Below are positions 1 through 7,577 of a DNA stretch of 9,123 nucleotides, piece by piece (position 1 is the stretch's first letter; every line of letters begins with the position of its first letter). The DNA comes from Frondihabitans sp. (GTDB lineage Bacteria; Actinomycetota; Actinomycetes; Actinomycetales; Microbacteriaceae): the NCBI GenBank assembly GCA_025464735.1, contig JAODMX010000150.1, positions 1 to 9,123 of the forward strand, given 5' to 3'. Under the pieces are notes generated by a model, which saw nothing but the letters and a program-made list of their open reading frames with translations, was not told the origin of the DNA and did no database searches. The translations under genes and the position numbers were made by a program.

Positions 1-1049
<1,049 letters not shown>

Positions 1050-1054
1050 ACGCG

Positions 1055-1954
1055 TCACTGGAGGCGATCAGCATCAGCGATGCTGGAAACGACCGCCACG
1101 TCGTGCAACTGCGCAAGGCGGCTGCATCCCGCTGCCGCTTGGCCCCCGACGACACTTGGCACGACACCGACTGGTCGACTCATTGCGTGAGCGGCCTCGC
1201 CGGCTCGCATCGCGCCAGACGAGAGACCAGCCTCCACAACGATCACCTTGGTAACCAGGGCGGCAAGCAGATGCTTGGCTCGACGTTGCCCACGGATCGT
1301 AACTGGCGAGGTGGGGCGAATCTCGCTGATCCGGAGCCTGGCCTCGGCGAGCTCGTTACTCTCGATCTGGTCAAGGCCGGTCGCGGTGACGATGATCGTT
1401 CTTCCGCCTCGTGCGGTTGCGGCATCCAGCGCCAATTTGTCAATGCCAGTGCCGCTACCGGCGGCGATGACCCACTTCCGATCGGCGAGACCGGTCGCCA
1501 GCTCCACCGTCATGTGGATTCCATCAGCGCTTGGCGTCGTGCTCCCCGTCACGGCGATCGACGGATCACGCAGCATCGAGATATCGCCGTTCGTCCACAA
1601 GATCAAAGGCGCGGCCCTCAGGAGGCACGACACCTGGCCGGGCCACTCGTGATTGAGCGGAGTGACAACAGCCAGCCCATTTCTCGCCATGACATCCAAC
1701 GCCGCTGTCACTCTCGACACGGTAGCGAAACCTCGGATGCGGCTCCTCGTGACGGCAGACAATGCCAGCGCGGCATCCCTTCTGTCATGAACCGCTGCGA
1801 CGAAGGGAACTGCGCCGCCCATTACTTCGATGGCTATCGCCACCGTCGGATCCCCGCTGACTCCGGCACAGGCCAGTGCAATGCGAGCGATCGTGTCGTT
1901 GTCGTGCACGCACGAGGTGAATCCCGTGGTTGATGAGTTCGTATACATAGACAT
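1055..1954 (-). CDS. dprA: DprA family DNA-processing protein (divergent)
   Basis: This is a 299-residue protein, the usual length for actinobacterial DprA. A helical N-terminal region (about 18-95) leads to a VVTPLNHEWP segment (97-105) and PLILWTNG (116-123), which match the DprA entry to its Rossmann fold. The fold runs from about 132 to 290: IAVTGST (133-139), AAGSGTGID (164-172), GGRTIIVTATGLD (183-195), ISE (209-211) and VVEAGLSSGA (239-248). DprA proteins bind single-stranded DNA and load RecA on it. Several family-typical residues are altered here: the GxR arginine is Thr139, the histidine after GID is a leucine, and the RNR triplet is missing. The start at 1954 is preceded by a good ribosome site. 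The gene runs against both neighbours, and its stop is 5 bases from the end of the VirD4-like gene. A role in handling transferred single strands is inference. It could also be a repurposed DprA/LOG-like nucleotide-binding protein. Confidence 0.88.
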   Translation of the reverse strand: MSMYTNSSTTGFTSCVHDNDTIARIALACAGVSGDPTVAIAIEVMGGAVPFVAAVHDRRDAALALSAVTRSRIRGFATVSRVTAALDVMARNGLAVVTPLNHEWPGQVSCLLRAAPLILWTNGDISMLRDPSIAVTGSTTPSADGIHMTVELATGLADRKWVIAAGSGTGIDKLALDAATARGGRTIIVTATGLDQIESNELAEARLRISEIRPTSPVTIRGQRRAKHLLAALVTKVIVVEAGLSSGAMRAGEAAHAMSRPVGVVPSVVGGQAAAGCSRLAQLHDVAVVSSIADADRLQ

Positions 1955-1964
1955 AGCCAGTTCG

Positions 1965-1971
1965 TCTCCTC
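1965..1971 (-). promoter_or_regulatory. Ribosome binding site of dprA
   Basis: On the minus strand the sequence GAGGAGA lies 10 bases before the ATG at 1954-1952. A second in-frame ATG two codons later (1948-1946) is further away, so the first ATG is the better start. Confidence 0.7.
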
Positions 1972-2121
1972 AGATCGACCGTTTTGTTTGCCTTCCGGCA
2001 GAAGCGATCAAGTGCGACAGGACGAGGCGAAGTGCCCAGAATTTCAGGCGAAATAAGCCCGAAGGGCGCGTCCGAAAATCTGGGAGCGTAGTCGAGGAGA
2101 GAGTTACGATCGGCAGCCGGA

Positions 2122-2136
2122 AAGTTCAAACAACTT
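2122..2136. repeat. Short inverted repeat, 5-base arms
   Basis: AAGTT (2122-2126) and AACTT (2132-2136) are perfect complements separated by 5 bases. The arms are AT-rich and could be half-sites of an operator. Alone this is weak, but it lies beside three further inverted repeats in the same divergent region. Confidence 0.35.
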
Positions 2137-2174
2137 CCCCAGGGCAGCGCCGCCGCCAGGTGGCTCCCGAATAT

Positions 2175-2189
2175 CCGACCTCCGGTCGG
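2175..2189. repeat. Inverted repeat, 6-base arms, 3-base spacer
   Basis: CCGACC (2175-2180) and GGTCGG (2184-2189) are perfect complements around TCC. There is no run of T after it, so it does not look like an intrinsic terminator. It could be a hairpin in the transcript leader, an operator, or part of an oriT. Confidence 0.5.
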
Positions 2190-2195
2190 CGTCGT

Positions 2196-2212
2196 ACCGC
2201 GTCAAGCGCGGT
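2196..2212. repeat. Inverted repeat, 6-base arms, 5-base spacer
   Basis: ACCGCG (2196-2201) and CGCGGT (2207-2212) are perfect complements around TCAAG. It starts only 7 bases after the preceding inverted repeat, and no T-run follows. Confidence 0.5.
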
Positions 2213-2224
2213 TGCCCCTCGCGC

Positions 2225-2238
2225 CCGAACGTTTTCGG
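2225..2238. repeat. Inverted repeat, 5-base arms, 4-base spacer
   Basis: CCGAA (2225-2229) and TTCGG (2234-2238) are perfect complements around CGTT. It is the last of the cluster, about 110 bases before the start of the ParA-like gene. Confidence 0.4.
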
Positions 2239-2334
2239 ACGTATTGGTGGCGACGTCAGTAAACCGACTTACCCTCAAATGGGGGGTTCCATGATGTTGC
2301 GTCAGCGTGTGCCAGCTCAGCCAACCCACCATGG

Positions 2335-2339
2335 AAGGA
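2335..2339 (+). promoter_or_regulatory. Ribosome binding site that fixes the ParA-like start
   Basis: AAGGA lies 9 bases before the ATG at 2349. In-frame earlier candidates (ATG at 2331 and an upstream codon at 2307) have no purine-rich site before them, so translation most likely begins at 2349. Confidence 0.7.
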
Positions 2340-2348
2340 ACTGCACTA

Positions 2349-3527
2349 ATGGCAATTCACGAACTGATCGAAGAGCAGCCCGCCACCGCTTTTGCGGGAG
2401 CGCAGCGAGCGAGCAAGTACATCGAGGGGAGCGCGGCACCCACCCCCTCAGCCGCACCCATTGAGCCAGCGATCGAGGCATCCTCGACCGTTGTTACTGA
2501 CACCGCTGTTGTCCCCAACACAGTCACGCCGACGGAAAGTGCCAACCTCGCACCTTCCGCCGATCTGCGATCTGCCGCAGTTGAAGAGGATGGGACAGTC
2601 GACCTCGGGATGCTGTCGGTTTCTGCCCCTGTACGAATCGCGCAACGCGGCCCGCGCGGCATGTTCGCGAAACTCGGGATCAAGGTCAGCCCCGGTGCCG
2701 CCGAAAAGGCGGCGACCGAAATTGCCGAACGGCAACGGCAGCACGAGGACACCGTGCGCCAAGCGACCTGGACTCGAGCCGTGAGCATCCTCGTCGCCAA
2801 CCCCAAAGGCGGCGTCGGCAAGACACCGACAGCGCTTTTACTTGGCGGCATGCTCGCCGCAATACGCGGCGGGTCGGTGTGCATCATGGAGGTGTCCGAC
2901 GATCCGGGAGCACTCACCTTCCGAAGCGAAGGCGCCCCAACGCGGGGGCTCGGAGAACTCGTCCGCGACGCTGCCACGATCCGAAGTGCAGGGCAACTCG
3001 CCGGCTACACGGCACCGCAAACGTCTTTCGCCGCCGTGGTCGGCTCTATCGGTTCTCGACCTCGCCTCGAAGGAGCGGATGTCACGGCCGTCGCGACGGT
3101 GATCGACGACTACTTCTCTATCCGGGTCATGGACAGTGGCAACCAGCCGTCATCCAGCGCCTTCCAGGCCGCAGTCGAAATGACGGACATCCTCGTTGTT
3201 CCGACTTTCGATGCGGGAGACGCCGCGCTGGAAGCTGCGGCCATGCTCGACACTCTGCGCGAGGCCGACGGTCGGAGCGCAGCGCTTGCCAACACCGCGA
3301 TCGTGCTCAGACTTCACGACGGTCGGCCGGAAAATCCTCACGTCATCAAACGAGTGGACAGCATCCTCAGCTCCCACGGGATCGAACACGTTCACACGAT
3401 CCCGTACGACGCGCACATTGCCGAGCGCGGCCAGCTCTCGCTCGCGAAGCTCGCCGCGACAACCCATCGCGCGATCACGGCTGCTGCCGCCGACGTCGTT
3501 ACCACCCTCCAAACCAACGTGCGCTGA
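2349..3527 (+). CDS. ParA/MinD-like ATPase with long N-terminal extension
   Basis: This is a 392-residue protein, longer than a typical ParA because of about 140 residues before the ATPase core. Residues 1-80 are rich in Ala, Pro, Ser and Thr and probably disordered. Residues 100-140 look helical and charged. The core begins with the deviant Walker A motif KGGVGKTP (153-160), with both the signature lysine (K153) and the P-loop lysine (K158). Then come EVSDDPG (181-187), equivalent to the family's DxDPQ region, and VMDSGN (260-265), in the position of the Walker A' or B strand. The residue after KT is proline instead of the usual Thr or Ser. ParA/MinD proteins switch between monomer and dimer with ATP and position cargo on DNA or membrane. 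No ParB partner is seen here. As first gene of the transfer operon it may localise the secretion apparatus or relaxosome, by analogy with VirC1 of Agrobacterium (inference). Plasmid partition is the alternative. Confidence 0.85.
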   Translation: MAIHELIEEQPATAFAGAQRASKYIEGSAAPTPSAAPIEPAIEASSTVVTDTAVVPNTVTPTESANLAPSADLRSAAVEEDGTVDLGMLSVSAPVRIAQRGPRGMFAKLGIKVSPGAAEKAATEIAERQRQHEDTVRQATWTRAVSILVANPKGGVGKTPTALLLGGMLAAIRGGSVCIMEVSDDPGALTFRSEGAPTRGLGELVRDAATIRSAGQLAGYTAPQTSFAAVVGSIGSRPRLEGADVTAVATVIDDYFSIRVMDSGNQPSSSAFQAAVEMTDILVVPTFDAGDAALEAAAMLDTLREADGRSAALANTAIVLRLHDGRPENPHVIKRVDSILSSHGIEHVHTIPYDAHIAERGQLSLAKLAATTHRAITAAAADVVTTLQTNVR

Positions 3528-3534
3528 ACCAGAC

Positions 3535-3540
3535 AAAGGA
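3535..3540 (+). promoter_or_regulatory. Ribosome binding site of the pilin-like gene
   Basis: AAAGGA lies 7 bases before the ATG at 3548 in the 20-base gap after the ParA-like gene. It selects this ATG over the in-frame Met codon at residue 9 and over any reading upstream. Confidence 0.7.
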
Positions 3541-3547
3541 AATCGAC

Positions 3548-3865
3548 ATGACTCTCACTCGCGCAGTCGCAATGATTCCCACAATCGACAATCCGCTGAA
3601 CGGAATCCTCCCGAACTTCTCGATCTTCGGAGTCGAATTCACGTCGTTGTGGCAAAAGCTAGTCGCCGGGATCTGGGCAGTCGGCATCATCCTCGCGGTC
3701 GTGTTTCTCGTCGTCGGAGTGACTCAAATGGCCGGCGCATCAAGCAGCGGGAACCCCGCCGCATACAAAGACGCTCGAACACAAGCCATGTGGGCCGGGA
3801 TCTCGCTCGGTGTCTTGGCTGCACTGTCAGTGATCGTCGGCGCGATCCTTGCTCTCTTCGGATAG
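3548..3865 (+). CDS. Small two-helix membrane protein, VirB2/TrbC pilin-like
   Basis: This 105-residue protein has two strongly hydrophobic segments, about residues 36-62 and 82-104. They are joined by a polar loop of about 19 residues (SSSGNPAAYKDARTQ) and preceded by about 35 mainly polar residues. It has no cysteine and no lipobox. The size, the two-helix hairpin and the position just before the VirB8-like and VirB6-like genes match small membrane proteins in type IV secretion clusters that resemble VirB2/TrbC. I do not see a clear signal-peptide cleavage site, and homology at sequence level is not obvious, so pilin function is inference from topology and context. It could instead be a structural subunit of the inner-membrane channel. 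The stop codon overlaps the ribosome site of the next gene. Confidence 0.7.
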   Translation: MTLTRAVAMIPTIDNPLNGILPNFSIFGVEFTSLWQKLVAGIWAVGIILAVVFLVVGVTQMAGASSSGNPAAYKDARTQAMWAGISLGVLAALSVIVGAILALFG

Positions 3866-3874
3866 GACACGACA

Positions 3875-4552
3875 ATGAGAACAGAAGCAAAGCGCCCGCG
3901 GCGCATATGGCCGTGGTTGGCCATCGGTGCGGCGATACTTGCGGCCCTGGTTATCGCGATTGTGGTGGTCGGTCATGGGCCCACAGGGCCACCACGCGCC
4001 GCGGCATCGCCTTCAAGAACCAGCGCGTCACCCGCTCCCGGCAACCCAGATCCCACCGGCTGCCTTGGTGGAAACACGCGCGACGCGGCGATGATTCTGA
4101 AAGCGGTGAACAGCGCTGGTCAAGGAACGTCCGGGGCCGTAGATGTGGCTGCCTCATTCACGCGGTGGATACAGCGATATCCATACCCCACTGCGGCCGA
4201 GGCCGACGAGGTTGGGGCGAGCGTGCTCGCGAAGGATGCGTTCACCTCGAATCTTGCTGACTATCTCGCTTCGAAGCCCGACCTATCCGGCGGAATCGTA
4301 TCGGCGGGGACGACCTATTACATGAACACCGTGCCCGGAGTTTGGTACGTCGAGTCGTCCAGCCCGAGTCGCGTGACCGTGTCAATCGGGAGTGGCTACG
4401 TAATCGACGGATCTCTGAGTCCAACTCTCCGATCATCGATCACTGTCACTCTGGTGCTCGAGGACAAGCGGTGGAAGGTTGCCACCGCGGACGGAACCCG
4501 AACACCGACCGATCTGTATCGAATCGGCCATCCACTCACGGGCGGTTGCTGA
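3875..4552 (+). CDS. Single-pass membrane protein, VirB8/TcpC-like (NTF2 fold suspected)
   Basis: This is a 225-residue protein. A basic N-terminus (RPRR at 7-10) precedes one transmembrane helix (about 12-33), which predicts a cytoplasmic N-terminus and an outside C-terminal domain. A Pro/Ala/Ser linker (35-60) leads to a domain of about 160 residues. Near its end are alternating beta-like segments and EDKRWKVATADG, the pattern seen in NTF2-like domains such as VirB8, TcpC and conjugal TraM-type proteins. Only two cysteines are present, at 63 and at the very last residue (225), bracketing the outer domain and possibly forming a disulfide. The proposed role is a scaffold linking the channel across the envelope. 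The ribosome site TAGGA (3863-3867) overlaps the stop of the pilin-like gene, 7 bases before the ATG. The final TGA shares one base with the next ATG. Assignment rests on topology and context rather than strong sequence identity. Confidence 0.7.
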   Translation: MRTEAKRPRRIWPWLAIGAAILAALVIAIVVVGHGPTGPPRAAASPSRTSASPAPGNPDPTGCLGGNTRDAAMILKAVNSAGQGTSGAVDVAASFTRWIQRYPYPTAAEADEVGASVLAKDAFTSNLADYLASKPDLSGGIVSAGTTYYMNTVPGVWYVESSSPSRVTVSIGSGYVIDGSLSPTLRSSITVTLVLEDKRWKVATADGTRTPTDLYRIGHPLTGGC

Positions 4553-5913
4553 TGACCGTACCAATGGGAAACGGCAATGGCTGGAACCCCATCGGCGGAG
4601 TGCAGGACCTAATAAATGGAGCGACCGGCGCAATCTCCTACTGGTCAGATCCATGGGGTAACACGTTTAAAGCATTGCGAGACGCTGCATCCGGTCTAAG
4701 CCAGAACGTGCTTCCCGCGCTGACGTCGGCGACCCTGCCCAATCTGAACGCAGGCTGGTTTCTCCGGGCCTACGCGATCTCGTTCGCTGCGGCGATACTT
4801 ATTGCCGTCGTCCTGCTCATCCCGCAGGTGGTGCGCACCGCTCGGGGTGCACAGGCCGGACGCGACCTCGTGGATTCGGTAGGCCTCTACTTCGGCGTCT
4901 TCCTTGCAGGCGCCATGTTTGGTCCAGCATTCGGGATGGTCCTGGTGAACTTCTTCCACGCTATGTCGAACGACGTCGTCGCGTGGGGCATTCAAGGCTC
5001 GGTCAACGGCGTCATTGCCCAGTTTCAAAAAATGATCTCGACCGCCGACCCAGTCGGGATCGCCGGCGGCCTACCGATCGCGGTGTTGCTGATGCTCTGC
5101 ATGGTGCTGGGGCTGTTGTTGGTGTTCCTAATACTCATCGTGCAGCTCGTGACCTTGTATTTCACCGGTGTGCTGTTGCCACTTGGGCTGGTATGGATCA
5201 TCGACCCATCGAAGCGACAATTCGGAACCAAGATTGTCAGCGTGTGGATCGGCATCCTCGCCGCTCACCCGCTCCTGTTCTTCTTGCTTGGCTTCGCTTT
5301 CACGATCATGGCGAACTCAGTGTCGACTTTCGGCAACAACGCCAGCCTCCAATCTTTGGTGACTCTCTCCGTTGCAGTGATCGCACTGTTCGTCGCGGCG
5401 CTGTCTCCCTTGCTCCTCCTCAAGTTCGCGCCCGTCATCCCCTCGAGTTTCGGGGGTACGAGTGGTCCAGCGTTGTCAACGAACTCGATAGGCGCACGCA
5501 ACATGAGCGACGCGGGCAAGAGGTTCGACAAGAGTCAGAACGGAGTAGGCCCAGGAAGCTTGACACCGGGGTCGTCGGGGTCGTCGGGGGCAGGCGAGGC
5601 GGCGGCAGGAGCCACAGAGCAGAGCACGCTCGCTGGAATCTCAGCCGCGCGAGCGGGTTCCGCAGGCGCGGCAGGGGCAGCGGGCGGCGCCGCGGCAGCG
5701 GGAGCCACGTCGGCCACCGCTGCGGAAGGTCTTGCCGCGGCCGGCGCGGCCGAATCCGCGACAGGGGCGGGCGCGGCGATCGGGATACCCACGCTCGTGA
5801 TCGCGGCCGGTGCTGCGGCGGCGACCAAGGGCGTGAAGATGACGGAAGTGGCGGGCCACCATGCCACGGCCGCGATGGACGAGTCAAACATAGGAGCGGA
5901 CCATACCTCATGA
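4552..5913 (+). CDS. Polytopic channel protein, TrbL/VirB6-like, with Ala/Gly-rich tail
   Basis: This is a 453-residue protein. About 70 polar or amphipathic residues come first, then roughly six hydrophobic segments near 72-93, 112-135, 172-197, 198-217, 228-252 and 268-292. The remaining 160 residues form a Ser/Gly/Ala-rich tail with one more hydrophobic patch (about 410-424). This layout, an N-terminal soluble part, a central membrane core and a long low-complexity C-terminus, is typical of TrbL/VirB6-type inner-membrane channel proteins of type IV secretion systems. The ATG at 4552 was chosen because it overlaps the preceding stop (TGATG). The frame is open further upstream, but that part overlaps the previous gene throughout. 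A GGGGTCGTC unit occurs twice in tandem at 5568-5585, within the tail. The last four bases, ATGA, also hold the next start codon. Confidence 0.82.
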   Translation: MTVPMGNGNGWNPIGGVQDLINGATGAISYWSDPWGNTFKALRDAASGLSQNVLPALTSATLPNLNAGWFLRAYAISFAAAILIAVVLLIPQVVRTARGAQAGRDLVDSVGLYFGVFLAGAMFGPAFGMVLVNFFHAMSNDVVAWGIQGSVNGVIAQFQKMISTADPVGIAGGLPIAVLLMLCMVLGLLLVFLILIVQLVTLYFTGVLLPLGLVWIIDPSKRQFGTKIVSVWIGILAAHPLLFFLLGFAFTIMANSVSTFGNNASLQSLVTLSVAVIALFVAALSPLLLLKFAPVIPSSFGGTSGPALSTNSIGARNMSDAGKRFDKSQNGVGPGSLTPGSSGSSGAGEAAAGATEQSTLAGISAARAGSAGAAGAAGGAAAAGATSATAAEGLAAAGAAESATGAGAAIGIPTLVIAAGAAAATKGVKMTEVAGHHATAAMDESNIGADHTS

Positions 5914-7577
5914 CTGAAACCCAGACACGCGCCACAGTTCGCTACCTCGGCGGAGAAACCGGCCACCGCTCCTTCTTTGGCGGCACACATTCAAGAACCC
6001 GTGTGGGTTTGATCGCGCTGTTCATCGTCGCCGGATTGATTCTCACTCCGCTAATCGGCTGGCCAGGGCTGCTCATTGGTGTTGTTGGCTGTGGGGTCAC
6101 CTTCCTCGTCACGACGAAAACCCACCGGGGCTCGATCATGGACCGTCGGGTCAGGCGCACTCGATGGAAGAGCCGGGTGAAAGTCGGGACCGACGCCTTC
6201 GAACCGTACGACGTTGGTGGGTGGGAGCAGGCCGAGCAGGCGTTGCGCCAAGCGGAGAGGCTGCGCGGGCGAGCCCGTAGGCAGAGCCGCTGGCTCGCGG
6301 CGCGGTCGCTGACGGCGATCCGGTCAAGCCCGGACGGCTCCGATGGGATGGGGTGGCTGCAGCACGGCCGGGGCGAGTCTGGCATTGCTTGGCACGCCCC
6401 GATCGGCGAACAGGCGTACCTTTCCGCCAGCTTCGTCGTCAGTGGGCAACTACGTGGGATCGAGTCCACTTCAGTGATGACGCGTGCTGCCGAAGGATGG
6501 GGGACGTTCCTAGCCAGCCGTGCTGCGCCGTCCGTACTGGTCGGGAACGTGCAGACCATGACCCGAGTGTTGCCGGCCGACACGGCCATGCAGGAATTCT
6601 GGGTTGCCAGCAGCCTGGACGAGAACACCCCAACCGACGCCATCCGCTCGTACGAAGAGGTGCTTCGGCTAACGGGGGAGGACGCCATGGTGCAGCGGCA
6701 CTTCATCACGGTCAGTTGGCCGCTGGACTCTTCCTTTGCCGATGCGGCCGCTAAGTATGGCGAAGGACGGGAGGGATGGCGGTCGTTGATGCGGCAGGAG
6801 ATCGCGTCAACCGTTCGGGGACTGACTGAGGCCAAGCTCGGCATGGTCGAGACTCTCACTGCTCGCCAGACCGTCGCGGTGCTCTTGCACCAGCAAAACC
6901 CGTCGCGTCCGATCGACTATGTGGCGGACGTTGACCCGGGACGCGCCGGAATATCCTCCCACGACGAGTTCTCGGCCCACGTCGTATCGGGCATCGACCC
7001 GATGACCGGCGAGGCCGTGGAATGGTGGCATCGCACCGCCGCGATCAAGGCTGACGCTCTCGCCACGGCACCACGTACTCAGCTGTGGCTACTTGACCTG
7101 CTGATCGGCCGCGACATGCAGTTCATCCGTTCAGTCTCATTCCACATCCACCTGATCCCGGCAGGCGATGCCAAAGCGGCCGCCCGCCAAGACTTAGTTC
7201 GAGATGCCGCGGAGTCGCTGTCCCGGCAAGAGGCTGGTCAATTCGACACGGACGACACCGACGTAGCGATGTCAGCGGCACGACGGCGCAGTGCAGATCT
7301 AATCTCAGGGTCCCATCATCACGGTGCGTCATGGGTGGGGTACATCACCATCTCGGCCACGCACCGGGACGAGCTTGCACGCTCCTCTCGGCAACTCGAA
7401 GAAACGTGCGCAGCATCGTTGGGTATCGACCGGCTCGAATGGCTGGACTCCTACCAATCAGCAGCATCCGGCACGACCTGGCCGATCGGCCGCGGACTCG
7501 CTGCGGAACGGTCATCACTGTCGTCGCGCGTGTACGCGCGACTTGCAGGTAAGAGCGAGAGGGAGTCGATCTCATGA
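5910..7577 (+). CDS. SCO6880 family protein (VirB3 plus VirB4 N-terminal equivalent)
   Basis: This is a 555-residue protein. Two closely spaced transmembrane helices (about 31-49 and 51-68) form a VirB3/PrgI-like hairpin, followed by a basic stretch (79-90, many Arg). The remaining 460 or so residues are soluble, with no Walker A motif. The overall pattern fits the actinobacterial SCO6880 family, which I interpret as a fusion of VirB3 with the N-terminal, non-catalytic CagE/TrbE-like part of VirB4. It would anchor the VirB4-like ATPase encoded next to the inner membrane. The start at 5910 is chosen from the ATGA overlap with the upstream stop. The nearest purine-rich site, AGGAG (5892-5896), is 13 bases away, somewhat far, so re-initiation after the upstream gene is likely important. 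Its 3' end contains a strong inverted repeat (7523-7542), and its stop overlaps the next start. Confidence 0.82.
   Translation: MTETQTRATVRYLGGETGHRSFFGGTHSRTRVGLIALFIVAGLILTPLIGWPGLLIGVVGCGVTFLVTTKTHRGSIMDRRVRRTRWKSRVKVGTDAFEPYDVGGWEQAEQALRQAERLRGRARRQSRWLAARSLTAIRSSPDGSDGMGWLQHGRGESGIAWHAPIGEQAYLSASFVVSGQLRGIESTSVMTRAAEGWGTFLASRAAPSVLVGNVQTMTRVLPADTAMQEFWVASSLDENTPTDAIRSYEEVLRLTGEDAMVQRHFITVSWPLDSSFADAAAKYGEGREGWRSLMRQEIASTVRGLTEAKLGMVETLTARQTVAVLLHQQNPSRPIDYVADVDPGRAGISSHDEFSAHVVSGIDPMTGEAVEWWHRTAAIKADALATAPRTQLWLLDLLIGRDMQFIRSVSFHIHLIPAGDAKAAARQDLVRDAAESLSRQEAGQFDTDDTDVAMSAARRRSADLISGSHHHGASWVGYITISATHRDELARSSRQLEETCAASLGIDRLEWLDSYQSAASGTTWPIGRGLAAERSSLSSRVYARLAGKSERESIS
7523..7542 (+). 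repeat. Strong GC-rich inverted repeat just upstream of the VirB4-like start
   Basis: GTCGCGCGT (7523-7531) and ACGCGCGAC (7534-7542) are perfect 9-base complements around GT, in practice an 8-pair stem with a TGTA loop. It lies inside the end of the SCO6880-family gene, 14 bases before the ribosome site of the next gene. There is no T-run, so it is not an intrinsic terminator. It could be an RNA stability, pausing or processing element, or a protein-binding palindrome. Confidence 0.7.
7561..7565 (+). promoter_or_regulatory. Ribosome binding site of the VirB4-like gene
   Basis: GGGAG, within the longer purine run 7555-7565, lies 8 bases before the ATG at 7574. It supports that start together with the ATGA overlap with the preceding stop. 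Confidence 0.7.

Larger units (their letters stand above)
1955..2348. other. Divergent intergenic region, 394 bases, no supported gene
   Basis: This is the only sizeable non-coding stretch in the window. It separates the minus-strand dprA from the plus-strand transfer operon, so it should contain both promoters. I could not identify a convincing -35/-10 pair for either. TTGGTG (2245-2250) with TACCCT (2270-2275), 19 bases apart, is the best plus-strand candidate and matches only half of the consensus positions. The stretch contains four short perfect inverted repeats between 2122 and 2238, and the pentamer GACGT twice (2238-2242 and 2252-2256). The open frames crossing it have no recognisable protein features. 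An origin of transfer could lie here, but no nic motif is recognisable. Confidence 0.6.

Noticed and set aside
1989..2000. TGCC/GGCA inverted repeat near the dprA start as an operator
   Set aside because: Four-base arms with a four-base spacer are expected often by chance in this composition.
2175..2212. Intrinsic terminator in the divergent region
   Set aside because: The stems are short and neither is followed by a run of T on either strand.
2126..2332. Minus-strand small frame of 68 codons in the divergent region
   Set aside because: No convincing ribosome site, no recognisable features, and unlikely composition. It spans the inverted repeat cluster.
2279..2464. Plus-strand 61-codon frame beginning just before the ParA-like gene, considered as a leader peptide
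   Set aside because: It overlaps the first 115 bases of the ParA-like gene in another frame and has an Arg/His-rich translation. The ribosome site at 2335 serves the start at 2349.
4983..5909. Upstream extension of the SCO6880-family frame
   Set aside because: The frame is open but lies wholly inside the TrbL-like gene and is Arg-rich with no domain. The ATGA start at 5910 is the natural one.
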